A DNA stretch of 64,000 nucleotides from Sedimentitalea nanhaiensis DSM 24252 (lineage in GTDB: Bacteria > Pseudomonadota > Alphaproteobacteria > Rhodobacterales > Rhodobacteraceae). Within the stretch, counting starts at the first letter, position 1; each line of letters begins with the position of its first letter. A program made the translations under genes and the position numbers. Positions 16,843 to 25,349 of the stretch are shown one piece after another. The notes below the pieces were generated by a model that was not told where the DNA came from, did not search any database, and was given only the letters and a program-made list of their open reading frames with translations. Location: the NCBI RefSeq assembly GCF_000473225.1, contig NZ_KI421509.1, positions 2,932,868 through 2,996,867 of the forward strand, given 5' to 3'.

Positions 16843-17801
16843 AAGGCGTCCAACAGCCGGTCCCAGCCCTGTGCGGGCGGCAGGCCCAGGCGCAGGTAGC
16901 GGTCGGAATAGGGAAAGATGCGGGTCCAGATGTGCCGCCCGGCCAATCGGTCCTGCCACGCGGCGGCATCGGGGGTATCGTAAAGGCGGAACAGATCGGT
17001 GCCGCCAACCACCTGCGCGCCGCGTGCGATCATCGCCTGATCCAGCCGGCCGGCATCGCGCGCCAGCCGCGCGCGGGTGGTGTGTGCCCAGATGTCATCG
17101 GACAATGCCGCCGCGCCCAGGCGCAGGGCCGGGCCCGAAACCGGCCATGGCCCCAGCATCGCCGCCAGTTCGCGAATCACATCGGGCGTGGCGATGGCAA
17201 AGCCCAGCCGCAGTCCGGCCAGCCCCCAGAACTTGCCAAAGCTTTTCAGCACCACGCAGCCCGGGCGGCTGGCAAGGTGGATCAGGCTGGCATCGGGGCG
17301 GGTGTCGCAAAAGCTTTCGTCGATCACGGTCAGGGCGGCATCGGCGTCATCGGCCTGCCAGAGGTGTCCGTCGGGGTTGTTGGGATGCACCAGAACGCGG
17401 GCCTGTGCCGGGCCGGTTTCGGTGACGGTCCAGCCCTGGGCGCGAAAGGCGGCGGCATGTTCGTTATAGGTGGGCATAGTGATCTGCACCCGACCGGGCG
17501 CGGCCAGATGCGGCAAGCGGGCAATCAGCGCCGATGCACCGGGCGCGGGCAGGATTGCCGCGTCGTCAGGCACCGCCCAAAACCGCCGTGCCGCCGCGCA
17601 GATGGCGTGTTGAGCGGCCTGATCGGGGAGGGCGGTCCAGTCCTGTGACGGGAACGGGACCAGCGGATACGGATCCGGGTTGATGCCGGTAGACAAATCG
17701 AGCCAGGTCTCGCGCGTTCCACCGTGCCTGCGAATTGTGGCATCCAGGCCACCTCCGTGGTCGCGATGAGGCAGGATCATGGCAAGCTCTGGTTTGGGCA
17801 T
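16839..17801 (-). CDS. cobC: Threonine-phosphate decarboxylase-type PLP enzyme (CobC)
   Basis: This 320-residue class-I/II aminotransferase-fold enzyme should make (R)-1-amino-2-propanol O-phosphate from L-threonine phosphate, the substrate of the neighbouring CobD. It opens [17 protein letters not shown], has the [13 protein letters not shown] motif typical of CobC, and the PLP-lysine segment [18 protein letters not shown] (about residue 190). The gene overlaps cobD by four bases, consistent with substrate supply in one operon. I chose ATG 17801 ([12 protein letters not shown]), with AGGA eight bases upstream; an internal ATG at 17780 is also possible. Naming follows the Pseudomonas/Rhodobacter scheme. 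Confidence 0.9.
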   Translation of the reverse strand: MPKPELAMILPHRDHGGGLDATIRRHGGTRETWLDLSTGINPDPYPLVPFPSQDWTALPDQAAQHAICAAARRFWAVPDDAAILPAPGASALIARLPHLAAPGRVQITMPTYNEHAAAFRAQGWTVTETGPAQARVLVHPNNPDGHLWQADDADAALTVIDESFCDTRPDASLIHLASRPGCVVLKSFGKFWGLAGLRLGFAIATPDVIRELAAMLGPWPVSGPALRLGAAALSDDIWAHTTRARLARDAGRLDQAMIARGAQVVGGTDLFRLYDTPDAAAWQDRLAGRHIWTRIFPYSDRYLRLGLPPAQGWDRLLDAL

Positions 17802-17904
17802 AGGCGGATTCCTGAACATTTTTGGTGTCGATTCGACAGGGTTAAGCGGATTTTTGCCCGTTGCACAAGGAAGTTACCTAGCGTCAACCTGACTTAGTTT
17901 TTCG

Positions 17905-17919
17905 TTAAGGTTTTGTTAA
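17905..17919. promoter_or_regulatory. Full CtrA-binding box
   Basis: TTAA-N7-TTAA matches the complete CtrA recognition sequence exactly (TTAA at 17905-17908 and 17916-17919). It lies 72-86 bases before the receiver-protein start, and about 105 bases before cobC on the other side. Position favours control of the receiver gene. Confidence 0.7.
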
Positions 17920-17990
17920 TAGAATGGGCAGATCAGAGCGATTAGGGAGAGGCACACTCACTATACGGCAATTCGTGCTGGGATATCATT

Positions 17991-18353
17991 ATGAACGTGC
18001 TCATTGTTGAAAGTCGGCCCGAGCTCGGGCTTTTGTGGCGGCGGCATCTTGAACGCCAGGGTGCGGTTGTGACCCTGGTTCACACGCAGGAAGCGGCCAT
18101 CCTGTCGCTTTATGCCGGGAATTTCGAGATTATTGTATTGGATCTGGTGCTGGAAGAAGGCAGCGCGTTGGCCGTGGCGGATTTTGCCAGCTATCGCCGC
18201 CCAGAGGCGCGGGTGATCTTTGTCACCAACACCAGTTTTTTCTCGGACGGGTCGATTTTTGCCCATTCGCCGAACGCCTGCGCCTATGTGCAAAGCGAAA
18301 CCCCGCCGGAGGATCTGGCGGCGATGGTCGAACATTATGCGGCGGGACGCTGA
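17991..18353 (+). CDS. Stand-alone receiver-domain protein with degenerate active site
   Basis: The 120-residue protein is a single CheY-like receiver with no output domain. It begins MNVLIVESRPELGLLWRRHL and has the probable phosphoacceptor D51 in IIVLDLVLEEGSA and a conserved Thr in IFVTNTS. Two features differ from active receivers: the N-terminal acidic pair is reduced to E-S, and the invariant lysine near the C-terminus is replaced (CAYVQSETPPEDL aligns S with the usual K). It could bind partners without normal phosphorylation. A full CtrA box upstream suggests cell-cycle or motility control. Its 3' end overlaps the convergent GST-like gene by 19 bases. Confidence 0.8.
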   Translation: MNVLIVESRPELGLLWRRHLERQGAVVTLVHTQEAAILSLYAGNFEIIVLDLVLEEGSALAVADFASYRRPEARVIFVTNTSFFSDGSIFAHSPNACAYVQSETPPEDLAAMVEHYAAGR

Positions 18354-19324
18354 TCGCGGTTGTGCGGGGCCAGAAAATCGAGCTGCGGGTTGATCGGTAT
18401 GATCCGGTTCGGATTGATGCTGTCGTGGCTGTAATGATAGTGGCGCACAATATGCGCCATGTTCACCGTGTCCGCGACGTCGGGCACCTGATACAACTCG
18501 CGCACATAGGCCCAGAGATTGGGATAGTCGATCAGCCGGGACCGGTTGCATTTGAAATGCAGATGATAGACCGAATCAAATCGCACCAGTGTCGTGAACA
18601 GGCGCCAGTCCGCCTCGGTCAGTTGCGTGCCCATCAGGTAGCGTTTGGCTGACAGCCGGGTCTCGAGCCAGTCCAGACTGTCAAACAGCGCCTGTACCGC
18701 CTGATCATAGGCCGATTGGCTGGTGGCGAAACCGGCCCGGTAGACGCCGTTGTTGACGGTGTCATAGACCCGCGTGTTGACCTGTTCGATCGCGTCGCGC
18801 ATCGGTTCGGGCCAGTAGTCCCGGGTATTGCCGGTCAGCCGGTCAAAGGCGGCGTTGAACATGCGGATGATTTCCGAGCTTTCATTGGACACGATGGTGT
18901 TGTGGTGCGTGTCCCACAGAACCGGTACGGTGACGCGGCCGCTATAGGCCGGATCGGCACGGGTATAGAGTTGATGCAGATAGTCCAGCCCGAACAGGCC
19001 ATCGCCCTGCGCACCATGCGAGTCGGTCTGGAAGGTCCAGCCGTCGCCCAGCATGTCGGGATGCACCACCGAGACGCCGATATGGTTTGCCAACCCCTTG
19101 ATCCGGCGAAAGATCAGGGTGCGGTGAGCCCAGGGGCAGGCCATACTGACATAGAGATGATAGCGCCCGGAGTCGGCGGCGAACCCACCGCGACCGGATG
19201 GTCCGGGCGCGCCGTCTTCGGTGACCCAGTTGCGGAACTGTGCGGCGGAACGCTCGAATTTGCCGCCGGTGGATTTGGTATCGTACCATTGGTCGCTCCA
19301 GGTGCCGTCAATCAACAATCCCAT
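18335..19324 (-). CDS. Glutathionyl-hydroquinone reductase (Xi-class GST, YqjG/Ecm4 family)
   Basis: These cytosolic enzymes use glutathione to reduce glutathionyl-hydroquinones. The 329-residue protein has the thioredoxin-like N-terminal domain with the catalytic Cys63 in SMACPWAHRTLIFR, the Xi-class signature, then the helical GST domain with NESSEIIRMFN, YLMGTQLTEADWRLFTTL and the C-terminal NPNRIIPINP segment. ATG 19324 was chosen from the MGLLIDGTW opening shared by relatives. It may complement azoR elsewhere in the window in quinone detoxification, though they are not linked. Confidence 0.93.
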   Translation of the reverse strand: MGLLIDGTWSDQWYDTKSTGGKFERSAAQFRNWVTEDGAPGPSGRGGFAADSGRYHLYVSMACPWAHRTLIFRRIKGLANHIGVSVVHPDMLGDGWTFQTDSHGAQGDGLFGLDYLHQLYTRADPAYSGRVTVPVLWDTHHNTIVSNESSEIIRMFNAAFDRLTGNTRDYWPEPMRDAIEQVNTRVYDTVNNGVYRAGFATSQSAYDQAVQALFDSLDWLETRLSAKRYLMGTQLTEADWRLFTTLVRFDSVYHLHFKCNRSRLIDYPNLWAYVRELYQVPDVADTVNMAHIVRHYHYSHDSINPNRIIPINPQLDFLAPHNRDQRPAA

Positions 19325-19541
19325 TTCGGTTCTCCGGTTGTTTCCCCACACAAGGTAGGGCGGCACGGCGGTGCTGCACAGGTCGACAATCGCGCAACCC
19401 GCCTGCATTGCTGCACATTTGCCGGTCCTGGTGGCCTGTTTGGGGATCGGGCCGTCTGGTGACGTGGCGTGTTACAGAAGTGTGGCTTGATTTTTTTGGT
19501 CCCGCTGTCAGCATTGGCCCGTTGCCGGGGAGAAATACGCC

Positions 19542-19892
19542 ATGTCCACCTATGTCTCCAAAGAGATTCGCGATGAATTGAACGCGGCCCGTCTGGCCGG
19601 TCTGAAAAAGGCCAGCCGTTTGCGGGTTCTGGTCGGCGAGGAGTATTATACCGTCCTGCGCCTTTGGCGTGACGGGTTCGCGGTGGAAGACGACTCGGTT
19701 CCGGCGCTGCGCGGGTTGGTTGATCTGTACGATGGCGGGCGGCATATGTACCAATGCCTGATCATCGCGTCCGAGCCCGAAGCCGGCGAGCGGCATTATG
19801 AATTCAAACGCAATACCGCCGCCGTGGACAAGGCTCCGCTGGACCACTATCGCGCGCCGGAGGCCCCGATGGGTCTGTTGCCGCGCGACTGA
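19542..19892 (+). CDS. Conserved-looking hypothetical protein, 116 residues
   Basis: I do not recognise this family. The product is soluble, with a basic N-terminal helix (SKEIRDELNAARLAGLKKASRLRV) followed by short strands (LRVLVGEEYYTVLRLWRDGFAV, VPALRGLVDLYDGGRHMYQCLIIAS) and YEFKRNT near the end. The middle resembles the small beta-barrel of PilZ-like proteins, with RLRV then WRDGF, but the diagnostic arginines are not convincing. A GGGGAGAA ribosome-binding site precedes the ATG. Its stop abuts the stop of the convergent patB-like gene with no gap. Confidence 0.65.
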   Translation: MSTYVSKEIRDELNAARLAGLKKASRLRVLVGEEYYTVLRLWRDGFAVEDDSVPALRGLVDLYDGGRHMYQCLIIASEPEAGERHYEFKRNTAAVDKAPLDHYRAPEAPMGLLPRD

Positions 19893-21089
19893 TTACTGCA
19901 GGTCGGCAAAGGCGGTGCGCAGGCGCTCACACGCCTCTTGGACGCGGGCGCGCTGGGTTGCCAGGTTGAAGCGCATATGCATCTCGCCGCCGGTGCCGAA
20001 TCCAGGCCCCGGCGAGGCGGCGATACGGGCATCGTTGCGGACCCGGGCGGTGATGTCGTCATAGCTCATCCCGGTGCCGGAAAAGTCGACCCAGGCCAGA
20101 TAGGTGGCTTGCAGTGGCATCGACCACAGGCCCGGAATGTCGGCGATGGTGGCGTCAAACAGCTGCCGGTTGCCGTCGAGATATTCCATTTGCGCATCGA
20201 CCCATTCCGCCCCTTCGGGGGAATAGGCCGCCGTGATCATCTGCACACCCAGTGAGCCGGGGGCATAGTCCAGCGTGTTCAGGCGGTTGGCCATGGCCGC
20301 GCGCAGGCCATCGTCGGGGATGATGATGTTGCCGGTCCGCTGCCCGGCGATGTTAAAGGTCTTGGATGGAGCGGTCAGCATGACCAGCCGATCCCGGATT
20401 TCCGGCGCGGCGACGTCCATCGGCACAAAGGTGTGGCCCCTGTAGATCAGATCGTGGTGGATTTCGTCCGAGACCAGCATCAGGTCGTTGCGCCGTGCAA
20501 ACTCGGCCACCGCGCGCAGTTCATCCGCTGTCCAGATCCGGCCCGAGGGGTTCTGGGGCGAGCACCAGAACAGCATTTTTTCGCTGCCGGTCAGGCGGTT
20601 CTGCGCATCGTCCAGATCGAGCGCATAGGTGTCGCCGTCGCGCACCAGCGGGCATTCCAGCACCTTGCGACCGGACTTGTTAATCTTGTGGGCGAATTCG
20701 TGATAGACCGGCGGAAAGATCACCACGCCATCGCCGGGGGCGGTCCAGACGTCCAGGCACAGGGCAATGGCATTGCCCAGCCCCTGCGAGGTCAGGATCC
20801 AGTTGGTGTCGATGTCCCAGCCGTGCCGGTTTTTCATCCACCACTGGATAGCGTCGCGATAGGCCAGATGCTCCCAGGAATACCCAAACACCCCAAGATC
20901 CGCCGCCTGGCGCACCGCTTCGATCACGCAGGGCGCGCTGGCATAATCGGAATCGGCGGTCCACATTGCCAGACCGTCCTCGGCAGAGACGCCGAACAGC
21001 TGCTCCATCTTGTCCCACTTGCTGCTGTGGGTGCCACGGCGGTCGATGGGGTCGTCAAAACGGCTGGCAATCGTATGGGTCAGGTTCAT
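19893..21089 (-). CDS. MalY/PatB-type cystathionine beta-lyase (PLP C-S lyase)
   Basis: A 398-residue fold-type I PLP enzyme. The N-terminus FDDPIDRRGTHSSKWDKM and the segment MWTADSDYASAPCVIEAV are the family signature of MalY/PatB lyases, and the PLP lysine is in TAPSKTFNIAGQRTGN. These enzymes cleave cystathionine, and in marine Rhodobacterales related C-S lyases act on cysteine conjugates and sulfur metabolites. The substrate here is not decided by sequence. It is divergent from def with about 95 bases between. Confidence 0.9.
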   Translation of the reverse strand: MNLTHTIASRFDDPIDRRGTHSSKWDKMEQLFGVSAEDGLAMWTADSDYASAPCVIEAVRQAADLGVFGYSWEHLAYRDAIQWWMKNRHGWDIDTNWILTSQGLGNAIALCLDVWTAPGDGVVIFPPVYHEFAHKINKSGRKVLECPLVRDGDTYALDLDDAQNRLTGSEKMLFWCSPQNPSGRIWTADELRAVAEFARRNDLMLVSDEIHHDLIYRGHTFVPMDVAAPEIRDRLVMLTAPSKTFNIAGQRTGNIIIPDDGLRAAMANRLNTLDYAPGSLGVQMITAAYSPEGAEWVDAQMEYLDGNRQLFDATIADIPGLWSMPLQATYLAWVDFSGTGMSYDDITARVRNDARIAASPGPGFGTGGEMHMRFNLATQRARVQEACERLRTAFADLQ

Positions 21090-21183
21090 GGCTTTCTCCT
21101 GTTGGTTGCGCGCAAGTTATTCGGAATGGCGCTGGGTGCAAGGGGCGTTGCGATACGGCGGGCAATCCCCTAAATAATCCGGC

Positions 21184-21702
21184 ATGAAACGTTCTATTCT
21201 GATCCATCCCGATCCGCGCCTGAAAAAGGTCTGTGATCCGGTGGCCGATGTCACCGGCGAGCTGAGCATGCTGGCCAAGGATATGCTGGAAACCATGTAT
21301 GACGCGCCGGGCATCGGTCTGGCGGCGCCGCAGGTCGGCGTGCTGAGCCGGTTGATCGTGCTGGATTGCATCAAGGAAGACGGTGCCGCGCCGCGCCCTC
21401 TGGTGATGTTCAACCCCGAGATTGTGGCGGCGAGCGAACAGACCAGCGTCTATGACGAAGGCTGCCTGTCGATCCCCGAGCAATATGCCGAAATTACCCG
21501 CCCCGCCGAGGTCGAGGTCGCCTGGATCGACGAGCACGGCAAGGCGCGGCAAGAGGGCTTTGACGGGCTGTGGGCCACCTGCGTGCAGCACGAGATCGAC
21601 CATCTGAACGGCAAGCTGTTCATCGACTATCTGAAACCGCTGAAACGGCAGATGATCACCCGCAAGATGCAGAAACTGAAACGCGAACTAGCCCGCGCCT
21701 GA
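21184..21702 (+). CDS. def: Peptide deformylase
   Basis: Peptide deformylase removes the N-formyl group from new proteins. The 172-residue product has all three motifs: GIGLAAPQVG, EGCLSIPEQ with metal ligand Cys94, and QHEIDH with His136, Glu137 and His140. This is a classic type 1/type 3-like bacterial deformylase. It stands alone, without the usual fmt partner; the next gene is a convergent LysR regulator. Confidence 0.96.
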   Translation: MKRSILIHPDPRLKKVCDPVADVTGELSMLAKDMLETMYDAPGIGLAAPQVGVLSRLIVLDCIKEDGAAPRPLVMFNPEIVAASEQTSVYDEGCLSIPEQYAEITRPAEVEVAWIDEHGKARQEGFDGLWATCVQHEIDHLNGKLFIDYLKPLKRQMITRKMQKLKRELARA

Positions 21703-21841
21703 GCGCCGTTTGTCGGCCAATATATTGCGCGCGCCTCTCGGAATGGCGGCTGAAACGCTTTGCGGCACTGGACGGCGCGGGCCAGCGGGGACGCGTCGCC
21801 GCGATAACAATCCAGGTCGGCGCCGCCGGACGATGTGAACG

Positions 21842-22651
21842 CTAGGTCAGCGTAAGCCTCTCGGCCAATCCCTTTGCAAAGGCGGATTTGCGATGCGAAA
21901 TGCCGATCCTGCGGGTCCCGGCATCCGCGTCGAGCAGAGGCAACACCGCGATATCGTCGCGCCCGTCCGCGTGCGATCGCGGGACAAACGCGATCCCCAG
22001 CCCCGCGGCGACCAGTTCCAGCAGTTGCGTATCGTTCATGGCCCGCGCCGCGGCGGACACCTGCACAGACCCGAGCTTCATGTGATCGGCGTTGGGGCAA
22101 TAGGGCCGTTGAATCAGCGGGTGATCCACAAGATCGGCCAGACGCACGCCGGTTTGGGCGGCAAGCGGATGGAACCGGGCGGCGGCGACGCGAAACGGCT
22201 CGTCCGCCAGGGGAATGAACGCATGGTTGTCCGGCACGCAAATATCCGACACATAGGCGATATCACTGTCCTGCGGTTCTGCGGTAAAGCTGAAGACGAG
22301 GGCATCGGATTGCCGGCGCAGACTGTTCAGCCCCGGCGCGATTCCCCGGATCAGAATGTCGAGAGCGCAGTGAACCCGGACGATTTTCTGCGGCTCGTCG
22401 CGCAGGCGGTTCTCGAGCGTCGAGAGATGCGTGACGCTTTGTTCCGCATCGTGATACAGCCTGCGCGCAAGCGTTGTCGGCGTCAGCCCTGATTTCGACC
22501 GCTGAAACAGCGGGGCGCGCAGCTTGTCCTCCAGTTTCTGGATTGCCGCCGACACGGTCGGCTGGCTGACGCCGTTTGCGCGCGCGGCCTGGCTAAACGT
22601 CCCGGTCTCAAATGCGCTGGTGAAATAGCGCAGCGTATTCAGATCAATCAT
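21842..22651 (-). CDS. LysR-family transcriptional regulator
   Basis: A 269-residue regulator with an N-terminal HTH (FSQAARANGVSQPTVSAAIQKLE) and an effector-binding domain, shorter than average at the C-terminus. ATG 22651 was preferred over an in-frame TTG six bases upstream. It is divergent from a SnoaL-like gene; the shared intergenic region holds a dyad ACTAT-N7-ATAGT near its start, a probable operator. Confidence 0.88.
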   Translation of the reverse strand: MIDLNTLRYFTSAFETGTFSQAARANGVSQPTVSAAIQKLEDKLRAPLFQRSKSGLTPTTLARRLYHDAEQSVTHLSTLENRLRDEPQKIVRVHCALDILIRGIAPGLNSLRRQSDALVFSFTAEPQDSDIAYVSDICVPDNHAFIPLADEPFRVAAARFHPLAAQTGVRLADLVDHPLIQRPYCPNADHMKLGSVQVSAAARAMNDTQLLELVAAGLGIAFVPRSHADGRDDIAVLPLLDADAGTRRIGISHRKSAFAKGLAERLTLT

Positions 22652-22659
22652 AGGCAATG

Positions 22660-22676
22660 ACTATACAATGGATAGT
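22660..22676. promoter_or_regulatory. Dyad operator between LysR and SnoaL-like genes
   Basis: ACTAT-ACAATGG-ATAGT has perfect five-base arms and lies 9-25 bases upstream of the LysR start. This fits a LysR box (T-N11-A type) used for autoregulation and control of the divergent gene. Confidence 0.5.
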
Positions 22677-22747
22677 TAAAATAGCAATTCACTAAGTTTC
22701 GGCGCGACCGTATCTAGGCTCCATCACAGCAAAAAGGACGACTGATC

Positions 22748-23155
22748 ATGCAAATGCGCCCCGTCAAATCCGAGGAAACAGCCATCGGGCAAGTCCTCGC
22801 CAAATTCATCGCCGGCGACCCGTCGCTCTTTGAACTGATCTCGGAAGACGTCGATTTCCGCATCGACCATTACCGCGACGAGGCGGATACAAGCTGGCAG
22901 CAGGCCACGTCCCGTGAAGGCTTGGCGGAGGTAATCGGGCGGCTGGGCCAGGACGTGTTTCCCAAAGGGACCGAGGCGTTGGGCATCGACAGTTTCGCCC
23001 TGGGAGACGGCTGGCATCTGATCCGGTTTAACCAGAAGTTTTTCTATGGCGAGAGACAGCGGGATGTCACGAGCTTGACATATATCGTCTCGCACGAGAC
23101 GGACGGCTTGCTGGATTTTTTCCGCGAGACCGTCACCACGATCGTAGAGGTCTGA
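22748..23155 (+). CDS. SnoaL/NTF2-like protein
   Basis: A 135-residue cytosolic protein with the NTF2-like alpha+beta layout: an N-terminal helix (AIGQVLAKFIAGDPSLFELI), then EDVDFRIDHYRD and strands toward the end (GWHLIRFNQKFFYGER, LTYIVSHETDGLLDFF). SnoaL-like proteins bind small hydrophobic molecules or isomerise them; no catalytic residues can be assigned with confidence. An AAGGA site precedes the ATG. It is divergent from a LysR gene, its likely regulator. Confidence 0.7.
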   Translation: MQMRPVKSEETAIGQVLAKFIAGDPSLFELISEDVDFRIDHYRDEADTSWQQATSREGLAEVIGRLGQDVFPKGTEALGIDSFALGDGWHLIRFNQKFFYGERQRDVTSLTYIVSHETDGLLDFFRETVTTIVEV

Positions 23156-23268
23156 TCAGGCGCGTTGCGCTTCTCTATCCACGGCAGGACCGGCGAACAG
23201 ATCGCGGATATCAGTGAACCAATCGCAGTTGTCCGCTGGCTCTCGCGATCCGGCCTTTAGAACGCGCT

Positions 23269-23302
23269 CCGCCCCCGCAGGTGTCTGCGGGGGCGGGGTT
23301 TT
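23269..23302 (+). terminator. Intrinsic terminator after the SnoaL-like gene
   Basis: CCGCCCCCGCAG and CTGCGGGGGCGG make a 12-bp perfect stem with a four-base loop, followed by GGTTTT on the plus strand. It is 113 bases past the SnoaL-like stop and 19 bases from the convergent BMP-protein stop, so it probably also insulates the two transcripts. Confidence 0.8.
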
Positions 23303-23321
23303 GTGTTCCCCGGGCGCGGGG

Positions 23322-24395
23322 TCAGTTCGGGATGTCGCCCTCGATGCCTTCGACATAAAAGTTCATCCCCGCCAGCGTGCCGTCATCCGCAACCTCGCCC
23401 TCGGCCAACCAGGCGCTGCCGTCCTGCTTGCGGATCGGGCCGGTGAACGGGTGATAGTCGCCCGCGGCGATCGAGTCCTTGAGCGCCAGGGCTTCGGCCT
23501 TGATCTCGGCCGGGACCGCGTCGCTGATTTCACCGATGCCGACCATGCCAGCCCCGATGCCGTCCCAGGTGTTGACGGACTCCCAGGTGCCATCCATCAC
23601 CGCCTGGGTGCGCGCGATGTAATAGGGGGCCCAGTTGTCGATGATCGAGGACACGCGCGGCGAGGGCGCATATTCGCTCATGTCCGAGGCCTGCCCGAAG
23701 GTGATCACATTGCCCGCAGCCTTGGCCGCGGCCTGCGGTGCGGTGGAATCGGTGTGCTGCAGGATCACGTCCGCCCCTTGTTCGATCAGAACCTTGGCCG
23801 CGTCGGCCTCTTTGGCCGGATCGAACCAAGTGTAGGCCCAGACGATCTTGAACTGAACGTCCGGATTGACCTTTTTGGCGTGGATATAGGCGCTGTTGAT
23901 GCCCCGGATCACTTCGGGGATCGGGTAAGAGCCGATATAGCCCACGATGTTTGACTTGGTCATCCTGCCGGCGATATGTCCCTGCACGGCGCGGCCTTCG
24001 TAGAAGCGGGCGGAATAGACCGAGACATTCGGGGCGGTTTTGTAACCGGTGGCATGTTCGAATTTCACGTTGGGAAATTTCTTGGCGACGTTGATCGTGG
24101 AGTCCATGTAGCCAAACGAGGTGGTAAAGATCAGGTCGGCGCCATTCAGCGCCATCTGGGTCATGACACGTTCGGAATCAGGACCTTCGGGAACGGATTC
24201 GACAAAGACGGTTTCCACCTTGTCGCCGAATTCGGCCACGACGGCCTGGCGGGCCTGGTCGTGTTCATAGGTCCAGCCGCCGTCGCCGACCGGCCCCACA
24301 TAGACAAATCCGATCTTGGTCTTGTCCTGCGCCACGGCGCCGGTCGCAAGTCCCAGCACCATCGCGGCGCTGGCAAAAAGAGCAGTGAGTTTCAT
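23322..24395 (-). CDS. BMP-family ABC transporter substrate-binding protein (purine/nucleoside)
   Basis: A 357-residue periplasmic protein with a signal peptide ending ATGAVAQ. The mature part follows the BMP/PnrA pattern: KIGFVYVGPVGDGGWTYEHD, an NGADLIFTTSFGYMDS segment, and EGRAVQGHIAGRM. BMP proteins bind nucleosides or purine bases. It is the last gene of an apparent operon with two permeases, an ATPase and xanthine dehydrogenase, which suggests capture of xanthine, hypoxanthine or a related purine. A GGGGAA site precedes the ATG. Confidence 0.92.
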   Translation of the reverse strand: MKLTALFASAAMVLGLATGAVAQDKTKIGFVYVGPVGDGGWTYEHDQARQAVVAEFGDKVETVFVESVPEGPDSERVMTQMALNGADLIFTTSFGYMDSTINVAKKFPNVKFEHATGYKTAPNVSVYSARFYEGRAVQGHIAGRMTKSNIVGYIGSYPIPEVIRGINSAYIHAKKVNPDVQFKIVWAYTWFDPAKEADAAKVLIEQGADVILQHTDSTAPQAAAKAAGNVITFGQASDMSEYAPSPRVSSIIDNWAPYYIARTQAVMDGTWESVNTWDGIGAGMVGIGEISDAVPAEIKAEALALKDSIAAGDYHPFTGPIRKQDGSAWLAEGEVADDGTLAGMNFYVEGIEGDIPN

Positions 24396-24427
24396 TCTGA
24401 TTCCCCTATTTTGGTTTTTTTGGCCCC

Positions 24428-25348
24428 TCAGTGAGAAGCGTGGAATATTTTACCCAGCGAGGCCGGGGCGCGGCTTTTGTCCTTGGACAGGATCACCAGA
24501 ACGAGGATGGTGATCAGATAGGGCGACATTGCCAGATACTCGACCGGAATGGCAACGCCTGCCGCTTGCAGATTAAGTTGCAAAACCGTAATGCCGCCAA
24601 AAAGATAGGCCCCCAACAGCACCCGCCAGGGCTTCCAGCTGGCGAACACCACCAGTGCCAGCGCGATCCAGCCGACCCCGGCGGTCATGCCCTCGGTCCA
24701 CTGGGGCACCCGCACCAGGCTGATATAAGCCCCGCCCAGCCCGGCGCAGGCCCCGCCGAACAGGATCGCCAGGATGCGGATACGCACCACCTTGTACCCC
24801 AGCGCATGGGCGGCATCGTGGCTTTCGCCGACCGCTCGCAGGATCAATCCGGCGCGGCTGTATTTCAGCGCCGCCCAGACCGCCGCGATCAGCGCGATGC
24901 CCAGGTACAGGATCAGGTCGTGACCGAACAGGATCGGCCCCACCACCGGCAAATCGCCCAGTAGCGGGATATCCAGACGCGGTGTCGGGGGAGGTTTGAT
25001 CCCGACATAGCGTTGGCCCAGCAGCGCGCTGAGACCCAGCCCGAACAAGGTCAGCGCCAGCCCCGAGGCGACCTGATTGGCCAGCGCCACCTGTGTCAGC
25101 AGCACGAACAGCAGCGACAGGGCCGCCCCGCCGATGGCCGCCCCGCCAAAGCCCAGCCAGGGCGATCCGGTTTCCACCGCGATGGCAAAACCGCAGATCG
25201 CGCCGGTGATCATCATGCCTTCGACGCCCAGGTTCAGAACGCCGGCCTTTTCCACCACCAACTCGCCAATGGCCGCCAACAGGATCGGAGTCGCCGCCAC
25301 CATCAGCGAGGCAATCAGCAGGACCGGATTGATTGAACTCAGATCCAT
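24428..25348 (-). CDS. ABC transporter permease (BPD_transp_2 family, purine/nucleoside)
   Basis: The 306-residue membrane protein has about eight transmembrane segments and typical motifs of the YufQ/NupQ branch: LVVEKAGVLNLGVEGMMITGA near the N-terminus and the coupling stretch GESHDAAHALGYKV. It starts one base after the stop of the other permease, so the two are likely made together to form the channel. It serves the same purine transporter as its neighbours. Confidence 0.92.
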   Translation of the reverse strand: MDLSSINPVLLIASLMVAATPILLAAIGELVVEKAGVLNLGVEGMMITGAICGFAIAVETGSPWLGFGGAAIGGAALSLLFVLLTQVALANQVASGLALTLFGLGLSALLGQRYVGIKPPPTPRLDIPLLGDLPVVGPILFGHDLILYLGIALIAAVWAALKYSRAGLILRAVGESHDAAHALGYKVVRIRILAILFGGACAGLGGAYISLVRVPQWTEGMTAGVGWIALALVVFASWKPWRVLLGAYLFGGITVLQLNLQAAGVAIPVEYLAMSPYLITILVLVILSKDKSRAPASLGKIFHASH

Positions 25349-25349
25349 T

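Noticed and set aside
17802-17990. Cobalamin riboswitch upstream of cobC-cobD
   Set aside because: No B12-box-like sequence or matching fold was seen; the region instead holds the CtrA box.
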